64,000 bases of DNA from Chelatococcus sambhunathii (GTDB taxonomy: Bacteria; Pseudomonadota; Alphaproteobacteria; Rhizobiales; Methylopilaceae), in contig JADBEO010000008.1 in assembly GCA_031316315.1 (NCBI GenBank), forward strand, positions 1 to 64,000. The letters are read 5' to 3'. This document shows positions 1-9,427 of the stretch, piece after piece. Both the position numbers and the translations under genes were made by a program. The notes beneath the pieces are model-generated. The model was not told the DNA's origin. It made no database searches and saw only the letters and a list, made by a program, of their open reading frames with translations. Numbering within the stretch: position 1 is the stretch's first letter; each line of letters opens with the position of its first letter.

Positions 1-1
1 C

Positions 2-358
2 AATAACGAGAGCCGGCGCAACCAAACCGAGCGCGATCCTTCCCCTTGCAAAGGGGAGGGCTGGGTGGGGATCGTTCCGGATAAAGCGTCGCCGCTGACG
101 GACCTCTATCCGATCCCGCTCGAGGAGCTGATCTCCGCCCGCAACGATCTCGAACCGCCGGCCCGGGCGCTCATGGCGGAGATCGCGCTCGGGATCGACG
201 CCCTCTCTGCGACCGACGGCTGCCGGCTCGCGCGGATGTCGGGCTCCGGCGCCACCGTGTTCGGCCTGTTCGAGGACCAGCGCGCCGCGCGGCGGGCGGC
301 TCGGGCGCTTCGCGCGCGCTTGCCCGGCTGGTGGATTCGCCCGAGCATGCTGCGATGA
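2..358 (+). CDS. ispE: 4-diphosphocytidyl-2-C-methyl-D-erythritol kinase, C-terminal part (5' partial)
   Basis: The frame is open from the left edge, so the start lies outside the window. The C-terminal half matches IspE, the GHMP-family kinase of the non-mevalonate isoprenoid pathway: a [11 protein letters not shown] segment is followed by the glycine-rich [13 protein letters not shown] motif and a closing GWW. The first ~25 residues do not look like IspE; they are encoded by a palindromic repeat (34-74) sitting in frame. A GTG at 65 could start a shortened product, but the open frame upstream favours a full gene with an in-frame insertion. The stop TGA overlaps the next start (ATGA). Confidence 0.8.
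   Translation, partial: NNESRRNQTERDPSPCKGEGWVGIVPDKASPLTDLYPIPLEELISARNDLEPPARALMAEIALGIDALSATDGCRLARMSGSGATVFGLFEDQRAARRAARALRARLPGWWIRPSMLR
34..74. repeat. Palindromic intergenic-type repeat inside the ispE frame
   Basis: Outer arms cgatcc (34-39) and ggatcg (69-74) flank an inner hairpin tcccctt (41-47) / aagggga (51-57). Such ccccttgcaaagggg elements are usually intergenic in Hyphomicrobiales; here no stop codon interrupts the kinase frame. Confidence 0.6.
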
Positions 359-675
359 CCGCCGCCGTCTATGTCGCCGCCGCGCTCGCCGAGATCGGCG
401 GCTGCTTCGCCTTCTGGTCGGTGCTGCGCCAGGGCGCGCCGGCGGCGTGGCTGCTTGTCGGCCTGACCAGCCTGATCGTCTTCGCCTGGCTGCTGACGCT
501 GGTCGAGGTCGACGCGGCCGGCCGGGCCTACGCCGCCTATGGAGGCGTCTATGTCGCCGCCTCGCTCGGCTGGCTCTGGGCTGTCGAAGGCGTCCGTCCC
601 GACCGCTGGGACCTGACAGGCTCGGCGATCTGCGTCGTGGGCGCCGGCCTCGTGCTGTTCGGCCCGCGGGGCTGA
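355..675 (+). CDS. YnfA/UPF0060 family small membrane protein
   Basis: The protein is 106 residues with four predicted membrane segments and the family pattern: an N-terminal [13 protein letters not shown] segment, a central [18 protein letters not shown] and a closing hydrophobic [18 protein letters not shown]0060 proteins resemble small multidrug resistance transporters and lie in the inner membrane, but their substrate is not established. I chose the ATG at 355, which overlaps the ispE stop by four bases, over a GTG at 331; the ATG gives the normal family length. Translational coupling to ispE is likely. Confidence 0.85.
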   Translation: MTAAVYVAAALAEIGGCFAFWSVLRQGAPAAWLLVGLTSLIVFAWLLTLVEVDAAGRAYAAYGGVYVAASLGWLWAVEGVRPDRWDLTGSAICVVGAGLVLFGPRG

Positions 676-768
676 GCGTCCGAGCCTGACAGCGCCGTCG
701 CCCTGGCCGGAGTGCCGGAGCCCATTAGCGCCGGGCATCGAACCAGTACCAACCGACAGCGGTAATGG

Positions 769-789
769 GTCCCGGAACAAGTCCGGGAC
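769..789. repeat. Short hairpin repeat
   Basis: Perfect 8-bp arms gtcccgga and tccgggac with a 5-base loop lie in the 151-bp gap between the YnfA-type gene and the convergent BKACE gene. It belongs to the dispersed gtcccgga...tccgggac type common in alphaproteobacteria and may also end transcripts. Confidence 0.55.
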
Positions 790-826
790 GACCGCGGCGG
801 TTCACGTGGCTTGATCTGAAATCATT

Positions 827-1660
827 TCACCCCCCGTTCCGCAAGTCGTCCGCCGTGGCGATCGTGAGTCCGAGCCGCCTGATGAGGTCGGCGGCCGCCG
901 CGACGAGATCGGCGTTGGAGCGCGCCAGCGAGCCGTCGGGCAGGTAAAGATTGTTCTCGAAGCCGACCCGGGCATGGCCGCCGAGGGCCGCCGCCGTCGC
1001 GACGCAGGCCGCTTCGCGCGCGCCGAACGCGCAGACGCTCCACTGCGAAAAGCGCGGCGCATCCGGCGACAGGAACGGCAGAAGGTCGGCCGGCGCCGAG
1101 CGTTGTCCCGGCGTATAGCGCCCGAGCACGTAAAGGACCGGCAGGTCGTCCGGCGCGACGCCGCGGCGCGCAAGATCGGCGAGCCGCGCGGCGTCCTCGA
1201 CGGAATAGAGAATGATCTGGGGCGCGCACCCTTCCGCGCGCGCCCAGTCGAGCAGTTCCGCGAAAGCGCGCTCTTCAGAAGCGTCCGGCGCGAGCTCCCT
1301 GAGCGCGAGCGAGACGGCCTCCGGCCGCGTCGCCTTCACCACCGCGCGCTGCTCGGCCGGGGAATAGATCCCGAGCGACTCGCTGGTGATCTGGACCACG
1401 AGCCGGTCGCCGACCTCGGCCCGGATCGCACGCGTCGCTTCCGCGTAGGCACCGGCGTCGAGCAGGTGACGCCCGTCCCGGTCGCGGACATGGACGTGGA
1501 TCATCGAGGCGCCGGCGTCGAGGCACGCGGCGGCGCAGGCCGCCAGCTCGGCCGCCGAAATCGGGATGGCCAGATGGTCACGTTGACCACGGTGGCCACC
1601 GTTCGGCGCCACCGCGATCGACGTCGGCCGAAGCGGCATGTCCGGCGTGGAATGATTCAT
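827..1660 (-). CDS. Beta-keto acid cleavage enzyme (BKACE, DUF849) family protein
   Basis: The 277-residue product matches the BKACE family, zinc-dependent TIM-barrel enzymes that condense a beta-keto acid with acetyl-CoA and split it into acetoacetate and a new CoA ester. The metal-binding H-x-H is seen in MIHVHVRDRDGRH, the barrel strand VVQITSES is present, and the C-terminal region VGFENNLYLPDGSLA holds the conserved glutamate. It is transcribed away from the RpiR regulator across a 69-bp gap containing a perfect palindrome. Substrate is unknown; the neighbouring aminotransferase could supply a keto acid. Confidence 0.85.
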   Translation of the reverse strand: MNHSTPDMPLRPTSIAVAPNGGHRGQRDHLAIPISAAELAACAAACLDAGASMIHVHVRDRDGRHLLDAGAYAEATRAIRAEVGDRLVVQITSESLGIYSPAEQRAVVKATRPEAVSLALRELAPDASEERAFAELLDWARAEGCAPQIILYSVEDAARLADLARRGVAPDDLPVLYVLGRYTPGQRSAPADLLPFLSPDAPRFSQWSVCAFGAREAACVATAAALGGHARVGFENNLYLPDGSLARSNADLVAAAADLIRRLGLTIATADDLRNGG

Positions 1661-1681
1661 TCGTATCTATCCGCCAGCTGT

Positions 1682-1699
1682 ATGCAACATATGTTGCAT
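1682..1699. promoter_or_regulatory. 18-bp perfect palindrome, candidate RpiR operator
   Basis: ATGCAACATATGTTGCAT reads identically on both strands. It lies between the divergent BKACE and RpiR genes, 22 bp from one start and 31 bp from the other, where an autoregulated operator would sit. Confidence 0.65.
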
Positions 1700-1729
1700 G
1701 CGTCCGGAGCGTCGTCTAGCCTCGGCGCC

Positions 1730-2617
1730 ATGGACCAGCCGGGACTGAGAGACGCGATCGTCCGCTCCTTCGACGACATGTCGGAGCAGCTCCAGTCCGC
1801 GGCGCGCTACGTGCTGGACGAACCCTCCGACGTCGCGCTGCTGTCGATGCGCGAGCAGGCCCGCAGGGCCGGCGTCAAGCCGGCGACGATGACGCGGCTC
1901 GCGCAGGCGCTCGGGCTCTCGGGATACGAGGAGGTGAAGGCCGCCCACGCCCGCGCCGTGCGCGACGCCGGGGCCGGCTTCGCCTCCGACGCCGGCGCCC
2001 GCTTCGAGGCCCAAAAACTCAAGGGCGACAGGGCGGTCGCCGCCGAAGTCGCGACTGCGATCGCCGGAAATGTCTCGAAGCTCGCCGAGCCGGACTCGCT
2101 CGAGCGCCTCGTCGCCGCCGCGGAACGCCTCGCCGGGGCGAGCCGCGTGTTCTGCCTTGGCCTCAGAGCCAGCCACCCGGCGGCCTGGCATCTCGGCTAT
2201 GTGCTGAGCCTCATCGGCGACGGCGTCGTGCAGCTCGACGCGCCGGGCGGCTCGGGCGGCGACGCGCTGGCGCGCGCGAGAGCCGGCGACGTGCTGTTCG
2301 TCGTCAGCGTCCATCCCTACACCCGCGCGGCCGTTCAGCTTGCGGAGATCGCCCGGGCGCGCGGATGCGCCGTCGTCGCCGTCACCGACAGCCCCGTCGC
2401 CCCGCTTGCCCGGCTGGCCGACGTCGCGATCTTCGCCTCGACCGCGAGCCCGTCCTTCTTCCACGTCATGTCGCCCTGCTTCGCCGTGGCGGAGATCCTC
2501 GCCGCGATCGTCGCCGGCCGGCGCGGCGAAGCCGCCGTCGAGGGCCTACGAGGCGTCGACGCGCATCTCGCTGCGCTCGACGCGCATATCGTCGACGGTT
2601 CCAGGAGGGCGTCTTGA
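1730..2617 (+). CDS. RpiR family transcriptional regulator
   Basis: This 295-residue protein has the RpiR layout: an N-terminal helix-turn-helix domain (about residues 1-80, with REQARRAGVKPATMTRLAQAL) and a C-terminal SIS sugar-isomerase-like domain (about 110-270, with VFCLGLRASH and VVAVTDSPVAPLARLAD). The ATG at 1730 was chosen because upstream in-frame codons are noncoding and lie over the palindrome. RpiR proteins usually bind palindromes near their own gene and respond to phosphorylated sugars or related metabolites. It overlaps the aminotransferase start and probably controls it and the divergent BKACE gene. Confidence 0.9.
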   Translation: MDQPGLRDAIVRSFDDMSEQLQSAARYVLDEPSDVALLSMREQARRAGVKPATMTRLAQALGLSGYEEVKAAHARAVRDAGAGFASDAGARFEAQKLKGDRAVAAEVATAIAGNVSKLAEPDSLERLVAAAERLAGASRVFCLGLRASHPAAWHLGYVLSLIGDGVVQLDAPGGSGGDALARARAGDVLFVVSVHPYTRAAVQLAEIARARGCAVVAVTDSPVAPLARLADVAIFASTASPSFFHVMSPCFAVAEILAAIVAGRRGEAAVEGLRGVDAHLAALDAHIVDGSRRAS

Positions 2618-3945
2618 CCCATCTGCTGCATCGCGCCGCGAACGCCGTCATGCCGGTCGCCGTGGCGGGCGAAGGGATCGAACTGATCGACGCCGACGGG
2701 CGCCGCTACATCGACGCCTCGGGCGGAGCGGCGGTCTCGTGCCTCGGCCATGGCCATCCCGACGTGATCGCGGCCCTCCACGCCCAGCTCGACAGGCTCG
2801 CCTACGCCCACACCGGCTTCTTCACGAGCGAACCCGCCGAGGAGCTCGCCCGGCTGCTGGTCGCGAAGGCGCCGCAGGGGCTGACACGAGCCTACTTGGT
2901 GAGCGGCGGATCCGAGGCGGTCGAGGCCGCGCTTAAGATGGCGCGGCAGCATTTCGTGGAGATCGGCCAGCCGCAGCGCCGGCACGTCGTCGCGCGCCGC
3001 CAGAGCTACCACGGCAACACCCTTGGAGCCCTCGCGGCCGGCGGCAACGAGTGGCGCCGCGCGCAGTTCCGGCCGCTGCTGATCGAGACGCACCACGTCG
3101 ACCCGTGCTTCGCCTATCGCTTCCAGGAGCCGGGCGAGAGCGACGAGGCCTACGCCGCGCGCGCCGCTCAGGCGGTCGAGGACAAGATTTTGGAGCTCGG
3201 GTCGGACGAGGTGATGGCCTTTGTCGCCGAGACGGTCGTCGGCGCGACGGCCGGCGCCGTCCCGCCGGTCGCCGACTATCTGAAGCGCGTGCGCGCGATC
3301 TGCGACCGCTACGGCGTGCTGCTGATCCTCGACGAGGTGATGTGCGGCATGGGCCGCACCGGCACGCTTCACGCCTGCGAGCAGGACGCCGTCTCGCCGG
3401 ACCTCATGACGATCGCCAAGGGGCTCGGCGGCGGCTACCAGCCGATCGGGGCGGTGCTGCTCAGCGAGAAGATCTTCGAGTCCTTCGCGCGGGGGTCCGG
3501 CTTCTTCCAGCACGGCCACACCTATATGGGCCACCCCACGGCGGCCGCGGCGGCGGTCGCGGTCCAGACCGTGATCGAGCGCGACCGCCTGCTCGACAAT
3601 GTGGTCGCTATGGGCGACCGGCTCCGCCGGCGGCTGGAGGAGCGCTTCGGCGACGCGCCGCATGTCGGCGACGTGCGCGGCCGCGGCCTGTTCGTGGGCG
3701 TGGAGATCGTCGAGGACCGCGCCGCCAAGACGCCGTTCGATCCAGCGCTCAAGCTGCACGCCCATGTGAAGCGCGAGGCGATGGCGCGTGGTCTTATGGT
3801 CTACCCGATGGGCGGCACGGTCGACGGAGTCCGGGGAGACCACGTGCTGCTGGCGCCGCCCTTCATCGTGACCGAGACCGAGATCGATGAGATCGTCGTG
3901 CGCCTCGGGGACGCCGTCGACGCGGCGCTTGCCCGCGCGGCCTGA
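2614..3945 (+). CDS. Class III PLP-dependent aminotransferase
   Basis: The 443-residue product is a fold-type I, class III (omega-type) aminotransferase. Visible motifs are [15 protein letters not shown] near the N-terminus, [15 protein letters not shown] in the cofactor phosphate region, [15 protein letters not shown] with the PLP-binding aspartate, and [17 protein letters not shown] with Lys269 as the Schiff-base lysine. The TTG start at 2614 follows an AGGAGG Shine-Dalgarno (2603-2608) and overlaps the RpiR stop as TTGA; a later ATG at 2650 is the alternative. It probably converts an amine or omega-amino acid to the aldehyde or keto acid. Confidence 0.88.
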   Translation: MTHLLHRAANAVMPVAVAGEGIELIDADGRRYIDASGGAAVSCLGHGHPDVIAALHAQLDRLAYAHTGFFTSEPAEELARLLVAKAPQGLTRAYLVSGGSEAVEAALKMARQHFVEIGQPQRRHVVARRQSYHGNTLGALAAGGNEWRRAQFRPLLIETHHVDPCFAYRFQEPGESDEAYAARAAQAVEDKILELGSDEVMAFVAETVVGATAGAVPPVADYLKRVRAICDRYGVLLILDEVMCGMGRTGTLHACEQDAVSPDLMTIAKGLGGGYQPIGAVLLSEKIFESFARGSGFFQHGHTYMGHPTAAAAAVAVQTVIERDRLLDNVVAMGDRLRRRLEERFGDAPHVGDVRGRGLFVGVEIVEDRAAKTPFDPALKLHAHVKREAMARGLMVYPMGGTVDGVRGDHVLLAPPFIVTETEIDEIVVRLGDAVDAALARAA

Positions 3946-3983
3946 ATCCACAAGGCTCACCTGCCCGAACTGGAGAGAGACGA

Positions 3984-4955
3984 ATGACGAAGGCTCCGAA
4001 ACTTCTCGTCGCCGCGGCGCTCGCGGCCATCGGCCTCTCCGCAGGGCCGGCCGCCGCCCAGCAGAAGTTCGTCACCATCGGCACCGGCGGCGTCACCGGC
4101 GTCTACTACGCCGTCGGCGGGGCGGTCTGCCGGCTGGTCAACAAGGACCGCAAGGCCCACGGCATCCGCTGCTCGGTAGAGTCGACCGGCGGCTCCGCCT
4201 TCAACGTCAACGCCATCCGCGGCGGCGAGCTCGATTTCGGCCTCGCACAGTCGGACGTGCAGTACAACGGCATGAACGGCCTCGGCGCCTTCAAGGACGC
4301 CGGCGCCTTCGGCGACCTGCGCGCGGTGTTCTCGGTGCATCCGGAGCCCTTCACGGTGCTCGCCCGCAAGGAGTCGGGCGCCAAGACCTTCGACGACCTC
4401 AAGGGCAAGCGCGTCAATGTCGGCAATCCGGGCTCCGGCACGCGAAACTCGATGGAGGAGCTGCTCGCGGCCAAGGGCTGGACGCTGAAGGATTTTTCGC
4501 TCGCCTCCGAACTGAAGGCCGACGAGCACGGCCCGGCGCTCTGCGACGACAAGATCGACGCCTTCTTCTACGGCGTCGGCCATCCCTCCGCGAACATCCA
4601 GGACCCCACGACGACCTGCGGAGCGAAGCTCGTCTCGATCACCGGCGAGACCGTCGACAAGCTGGTCGCGGGCAAGCCCTACTACGCCAAGGCGACGATC
4701 AAGGGCGGGCTCTACGCCGGCAACCCCGACCCGACCGAGACCTATGGCGTGCTCGCGACCGTCGTCACCTCGGCCAAGACGCCGGACGACGTCGTCTACC
4801 AGATCGTCAAGGCGACGTTCGAGAATTTCAATGAGTTCAAGTCGCTGCACCCGGCCTTCGCCAATCTCGATCCCGCCAAGATGATCAAGGATGGCCTGTC
4901 GGCGCCGCTGCATCCGGGCGCGGAGAAGTACTACAAGGAGAAGGGCTGGCTCTGA
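3984..4955 (+). CDS. TAXI-family TRAP transporter substrate-binding protein
   Basis: The 323-residue protein begins with a Sec signal peptide (residues 1 to about 25, ending AAAQQ). It carries TAXI-family signatures: [44 protein letters not shown] and [17 protein letters not shown]. It is the periplasmic ligand-binding component of a TRAP importer whose permease lies 22 bp downstream. TAXI proteins bind small organic ligands such as dicarboxylates or amino acids; the ligand here cannot be read from sequence. Confidence 0.92.
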   Translation: MTKAPKLLVAAALAAIGLSAGPAAAQQKFVTIGTGGVTGVYYAVGGAVCRLVNKDRKAHGIRCSVESTGGSAFNVNAIRGGELDFGLAQSDVQYNGMNGLGAFKDAGAFGDLRAVFSVHPEPFTVLARKESGAKTFDDLKGKRVNVGNPGSGTRNSMEELLAAKGWTLKDFSLASELKADEHGPALCDDKIDAFFYGVGHPSANIQDPTTTCGAKLVSITGETVDKLVAGKPYYAKATIKGGLYAGNPDPTETYGVLATVVTSAKTPDDVVYQIVKATFENFNEFKSLHPAFANLDPAKMIKDGLSAPLHPGAEKYYKEKGWL

Positions 4956-4977
4956 GCTCTGACCGCCGGGCCGCGCC

Positions 4978-7557
4978 GTGACCGCAGTCCAGCCGACCGC
5001 CGTCGCGCCCTCCGCCGAGCTCGAGCAGCTCGTCGCGGAGGCCGACGTCGGCGGCCGCAAGCCGAGCGGTCTCGCGGCCGGACTGCTCTCCACGGTGGCG
5101 ATCGGCTGGTCGCTGTTCCAGCTCTGGTACGCCTCGCCGCTGCCGTTCGTCGTCGGCTTCGGCATCCTCAACGACACCGAGGCGCGCGCCATCCATCTCG
5201 GGATCGCGCTGTTCCTCGCCTTCGCGGCCTATCCCGCCTTCGCCTCCTCGCGGCGTGACCGCATCGGGCCGGTCGACTGGGCGCTCGCGGTCGCCGGCGC
5301 CTTCGCTGGCGCCTATCTCTTCCTGTTCTACCGCGAGCTCGCCGCCCGTCCGGGCCAGCCGACGACGCTCGATCTCGTGACGGCCGGCGCCGGCGTCCTG
5401 CTGCTGCTCGAGGCGACGCGGCGCTCGCTCGGCCTGCCCATGGTGATGGTCGCCTGCACCTTCCTCGCCTACACCTTCGCCGGGCCGTGGATGCCGGACG
5501 TCATCGCCCACAAGGGCGCGTCGCTGACTAAGGCGCTGCAGCATCAGTGGCTGACGACCGAGGGCGTCTTCGGGATCGCGCTCGGCGTCTCGACCAGCTT
5601 CGTCTTCCTGTTCGTCCTCTTCGGGACGCTGCTCGACAAGGCGGGCGCCGGCAACTGGATGATGCAGATCTCGATCGCGCTGCTCGGCCATCTGCGCGGC
5701 GGGCCGGCCAAGGTCGCGGTCGTGTCCTCGGCGCTGAATGGCGTGGTGTCAGGCTCCTCGGTCTCGAACGTCGTCTCGGGCGGCATCTTCACCATTCCGC
5801 TGATGAAGCGCACAGGCCTCTCCGGCGTGAAGGCCGGCGCGATCGAGGCGGCGTCCTCGATCAACGGCCAGATCATGCCGCCGGTGATGGGCGCGGCCGC
5901 GTTCCTGATGGTCGAGTATGTCGGCATCCCGTACGCCGACATCGTCAAGCACGCCGCGTTGCCCGCCATCGCGTCCTATGTCGCGCTGCTCTACATCGTG
6001 CATCTCGAGGCGCTGAAGATCGGCTCCAAGCCGATCCCGCGCGAGAGCTTTCCGTTCAGGACGCGGCTGCTCCGGAACGGGCTCGGACTGACGGGGTCGA
6101 TCCTCGTGCTGTGCCTCGCCTATTGGGGCGTGCTCGGCGCGCAGGCCGTCTTCGGCGCCGCGGCCGGCTGGGTCCTCGCGGCGGTCGGGGCGGGCCTCTA
6201 CGTCGCGGCGATCGCCTTCGCGGCGCCGATGCCGGACCTCGCCGTCGACGATCCGAACACACCGATCCTGAAGCTGCCGCGCGCCTGGGACGTGACGCGC
6301 ACCGGCCTTGATTTCCTGATCCCGATCTTCGTGCTGCTCTGGTGCCTGATGGCCGAGCAGATGTCGCCGGGCCTTTCTGCCTTCTGGGCGACGCTCTCGA
6401 TCATGCTGATCCTCGCGACCCGGCGTCCGCTGCTGGCGCTGTTCCGCAAGCGGCCGGTGGCGGAGGAGGCGCGCGGCGCGCTGGCCGACCTGCTCAAGGG
6501 CCTGGCGCTCGGCGCCCGCAACATGATCGGCATCGCGATCGCCACGGCTACCGCCGGCATCGTCGTCGGCACCGTCACGCTGACCGGTCTCGGGCTGATG
6601 ATGACGGAGTTCGTGGAGTTCGTCTCCGCCGGCAACGTCATCCTGATGCTGGTGCTGATCGCGGCGGTGAGCCTCGTGCTCGGCATGGGCATCCCGACCA
6701 CCGCCAACTACATTCTGGTGGCCACCCTGATGGCGCCGGTCGTTGTCGAGCTCGGCTCGCAGGCGGGCCTCGCCATCCCGCTGATCGCGGTCCACCTCTT
6801 CGTCTTCTATTTCGGCATCATGGCCGACATCACCCCGCCGGTCGGCCTCGCCGCCTTCGCGGCGGCGGCGATCTCGCGCGAGGATCCGATCAAGACGGGG
6901 CTTCAGGGAGCGCTCTACTCGCTCCGCACCGCGATCCTGCCCTTCGTCTTCATCTTCAATCCGACGATCCTGCTGATCGGGGTCGACGGCTGGGGCCACC
7001 TCGCGGTGGTGATCTTCGTCTCGATGGCGGCCATCCTGCTGTTCTCGGCCGCGACCATGAACTACTTCGCGACCAGGAGCCGGCTGTGGGAAAGCGCCGT
7101 CCTGCTGGTCGCCTGCTTCGCGCTGTTCCGGCCGGACTGGTTCATCGACCGCTTCCATCCCTCGACCGTCGATCGTCCGGCCTCGGAGTTCCTCGGCAAG
7201 GTCGCCGCGGCGCCCGCCGACCACAGGCTGGTCTTTGCGGTCGAGGGCACGACGATCGAGGGCGAGGACGTCCGCAAGACCTTGAGCCTCCCCCTCGGCG
7301 AGCCCAAGGCGACGCCGCAGGAGCGCCTGCGCGACGCCGGGCTCTCGGTCTCGGCGCTGGGCGATCAGGTGACGATCGGTCCGGTCTCGTTCGGCTCCTA
7401 CGCAAAGCGCATCGGGCTCGAGACGGGCCAGACGATCGCGGCGGTGATCGAGCCGGCCCCCGGCCGGCCGTCGCCGGGCTTCGTCTACGTCCCGGCGCTG
7501 CTACTCGCGGGACTGATCTATCTCCTGCAGCTGCGCCGTCGCCCGGCCCTCGCGTGA
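4978..7557 (+). CDS. TRAP transporter fused permease (4TM/12TM) with C-terminal DUF3394-like domain
   Basis: This 859-residue inner-membrane protein fuses the small and large TRAP permease subunits, as is usual with TAXI binding proteins. Conserved segments include SGSSVSNVVSGGIFTIPLMKR, SSINGQIMPPVMGAAAFLM and LGMGIPTTANYILVATLMA. After the last core helices (about residue 715) comes a soluble segment of about 120 residues resembling the DUF3394 extension, then a terminal helix. A GTG at 4978 is the start. It works with the preceding binding protein as an ion-coupled importer. Confidence 0.9.
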   Translation: MTAVQPTAVAPSAELEQLVAEADVGGRKPSGLAAGLLSTVAIGWSLFQLWYASPLPFVVGFGILNDTEARAIHLGIALFLAFAAYPAFASSRRDRIGPVDWALAVAGAFAGAYLFLFYRELAARPGQPTTLDLVTAGAGVLLLLEATRRSLGLPMVMVACTFLAYTFAGPWMPDVIAHKGASLTKALQHQWLTTEGVFGIALGVSTSFVFLFVLFGTLLDKAGAGNWMMQISIALLGHLRGGPAKVAVVSSALNGVVSGSSVSNVVSGGIFTIPLMKRTGLSGVKAGAIEAASSINGQIMPPVMGAAAFLMVEYVGIPYADIVKHAALPAIASYVALLYIVHLEALKIGSKPIPRESFPFRTRLLRNGLGLTGSILVLCLAYWGVLGAQAVFGAAAGWVLAAVGAGLYVAAIAFAAPMPDLAVDDPNTPILKLPRAWDVTRTGLDFLIPIFVLLWCLMAEQMSPGLSAFWATLSIMLILATRRPLLALFRKRPVAEEARGALADLLKGLALGARNMIGIAIATATAGIVVGTVTLTGLGLMMTEFVEFVSAGNVILMLVLIAAVSLVLGMGIPTTANYILVATLMAPVVVELGSQAGLAIPLIAVHLFVFYFGIMADITPPVGLAAFAAAAISREDPIKTGLQGALYSLRTAILPFVFIFNPTILLIGVDGWGHLAVVIFVSMAAILLFSAATMNYFATRSRLWESAVLLVACFALFRPDWFIDRFHPSTVDRPASEFLGKVAAAPADHRLVFAVEGTTIEGEDVRKTLSLPLGEPKATPQERLRDAGLSVSALGDQVTIGPVSFGSYAKRIGLETGQTIAAVIEPAPGRPSPGFVYVPALLLAGLIYLLQLRRRPALA

Positions 7558-7806
7558 GGGGAGGACTGCGCGGGGCGTCGACACACGCTCGTTTCATCGT
7601 CTTGACAAGGTCTCGGCGCTACGACGGGCCTCATCGACAACCGCTCGGCCGACCACCCGCGAATTTCTGCGGAGCTCGCAAAATGCAAAAATGCAATTGG
7701 AATGACGTTACTAGTGCAGTTGAATTTTTCTGACGCAATCATGACCTGAGCTCTCTGAGCGACGGCCGCCGAACGAGCCGGCGCCGCTCATCCAAAGGAG
7801 AGCGTC

Positions 7807-8055
7807 ATGAAAAGCTTTGCATTCGCACTCGCCGCGCTGACCGTTTCGAGCGTCGCGGCTGTCGCCGATCCCGTCACGCCGAGCACCATCACCGGTTATT
7901 CCGCCTCGGTGGCGGTGGCGCGCGGCGTCCCGCTCGACGGCTCGGCCAACGCCCGCCTCGACCGGCAGGCGCCGCAGTTCCGCCAGTCGGCGGCTGACGA
8001 TGTCCGTGGCCCCGTCGTGAGGACCTCGATTCACCGGGACGTATCCTCACGCTAA
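7807..8055 (+). CDS. Small exported protein with DP-TITG-VPL motif
   Basis: This 82-residue product has a clear Sec signal peptide (residues 1-20, ending AAVAD) and no family I recognise. The mature part begins DPVTPSTITGYSASVAVARGVPL, shown here in its parts as DPVTPSTITG and VARGVPL. The same pattern recurs in the small exported protein at 50794-51078, so the two appear to be paralogues. A good Shine-Dalgarno (aaaggag) precedes the ATG, and a terminator-like hairpin follows the stop. The role is unknown; the periplasm is likely. Confidence 0.7.
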   Translation: MKSFAFALAALTVSSVAAVADPVTPSTITGYSASVAVARGVPLDGSANARLDRQAPQFRQSAADDVRGPVVRTSIHRDVSSR

Positions 8056-8068
8056 GATCGCTCCGGCA

Positions 8069-8106
8069 GCGGCGACGGGCAGGATCGCCCGCCGCCGCCT
8101 TGATTT
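8069..8106. terminator. Candidate bidirectional terminator
   Basis: A 12-bp GC-rich stem with one mismatch (8069-8080 with 8087-8098) and a 6-base loop is followed by cttgatttt. It lies between the convergent small exported gene and the amidohydrolase. Confidence 0.55.
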
Positions 8107-8112
8107 TCCCAG

Positions 8113-9336
8113 TCACGGCCGGTTCAGGACTGGCGAGGGGCGCTCGAAACTCGGGCGCCCGCGTTTCATTCCCCAGAGCGGCTGGGCGATCGCCGCGAAG
8201 GCCTCGTCGCAGGACTGCGCGTCCAGCGCGACGAGATCCGCCGCGCCGCCGACGCGGATGCCATAGTCGGACAGATTCATCAGCCGCGCCGGCCCTTCGG
8301 TGACGAGGTCGAGGCAGGTCCGAAATTCCTCCGGACCCACCTGCGCCACGTTCGCGTAGAGATTCGCCATCCTCATCAGCGACAGGTCGCCGAACGGCGT
8401 GAACGGATTCTGCACGTTGTTGGTGGCGACGGCGCAGGCGACGCCCTGCGCGCGGAGCTCGTGCACGCGGGTCATGCCGCGCGGGCGGTTGGCGAATTCG
8501 TCGCGGCCCATCAGGAACAGGTCGGTCGCGGGCAGCGCGGTCACCGCGACGCCGGCGTCGGCGAGACGTCTCGCGGCCGCGTCGAACTGGTCCTGGGGCA
8601 TGGCGGACAGCCGCGTGACATGGCCGATCGCGACCCGGCCGCCGCGTCGCGCGGCTTCGGTCCGGCGGCAGATCTCGTCCAGGAACGTACTCGACGGCGC
8701 CAGGTCGAAATCGAGGTGGAGGTCGAGATCGACGTCGAATTCCCGCGCTAGCCCGAACAAGACTTCGATCTGCGCGATCGGATCGGCGTCCGTGTATGGG
8801 CAGCCGCCGAGCAGGTCGGCGCCGTCGCGGAGCGCCTCGACCAGAAGTTCCTCGCATCCAGGATCGTTGGTCAGCCCTTCCTGCGGGAAGACGCAGAGCG
8901 ACAGGTCGAGCGCCCAGGCATAGTCCAGCTTGAGCCGCTTGAGCGCGCGATAGCTCCTCAGCCCCGCGCGCGGATCGACCTCGACATGCGTGCGCATGCG
9001 CGTCGTGCCGAAGCCGATGGCGCGGTCGAGGCAGCGGCTGGCGCGCGCGTAAACGTCCTCCTGGTCGAATTCGCGCTTCAGCGCCGACACCGCCGCGATG
9101 GCGGCGCTCAGGTCGCCATGGTCGTGGCCGCAGCGGCCGAGTAGGCAGGCCTTGTCGAGATGGACGTGGCTGTCGACGAAGCCCGGCAGAACGAGGCGTC
9201 CGCCGGCGTCCCTGACCGGCGCGTCGGCGCGGATCTCACGTTCGATCGCGACGATCTCGCCGGCCGCGATCCCGATCGCCATCGGCTCGGACCCGTCGGG
9301 AAGCCGGGCGTTGGTGACGACGAGATCGAGGGTCAT
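8113..9336 (-). CDS. Cytosine deaminase/AtzC-like amidohydrolase lacking the metal-site Asp
   Basis: The 407-residue protein belongs to the cytosine deaminase/AtzC branch of the amidohydrolase superfamily. The metal motif H57-x-H59 (DSHVHLDKA), H207 (DLHLDFD) and H239 (IGHVTRLS) are present. At the position of the catalytic, metal-coordinating aspartate it has N306 (ATNNVQNPF), whereas the relative at 21554-22921 has Asp (AGDNCRDPF). The activity may therefore be altered or lost. The ATG at 9336 is preferred over one 21 bases upstream because the family begins at MTLDLVVTNARL. Confidence 0.82.
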   Translation of the reverse strand: MTLDLVVTNARLPDGSEPMAIGIAAGEIVAIEREIRADAPVRDAGGRLVLPGFVDSHVHLDKACLLGRCGHDHGDLSAAIAAVSALKREFDQEDVYARASRCLDRAIGFGTTRMRTHVEVDPRAGLRSYRALKRLKLDYAWALDLSLCVFPQEGLTNDPGCEELLVEALRDGADLLGGCPYTDADPIAQIEVLFGLAREFDVDLDLHLDFDLAPSSTFLDEICRRTEAARRGGRVAIGHVTRLSAMPQDQFDAAARRLADAGVAVTALPATDLFLMGRDEFANRPRGMTRVHELRAQGVACAVATNNVQNPFTPFGDLSLMRMANLYANVAQVGPEEFRTCLDLVTEGPARLMNLSDYGIRVGGAADLVALDAQSCDEAFAAIAQPLWGMKRGRPSFERPSPVLNRP

Positions 9337-9427
9337 GACGCGCTCCGCACCGCACAATAGCGTCTATATTGCAGCGCGATGCGGCTATGCTCGCAATCGC
9401 ACGCTGGTCACAGGAGCGCCGACGCCG

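Noticed and set aside
7622-7806. Perfect -35 hexamer TTGACA in the gap before the small exported gene
   Set aside because: No acceptable -10 element follows at 16-18 bases, so I do not call a promoter.
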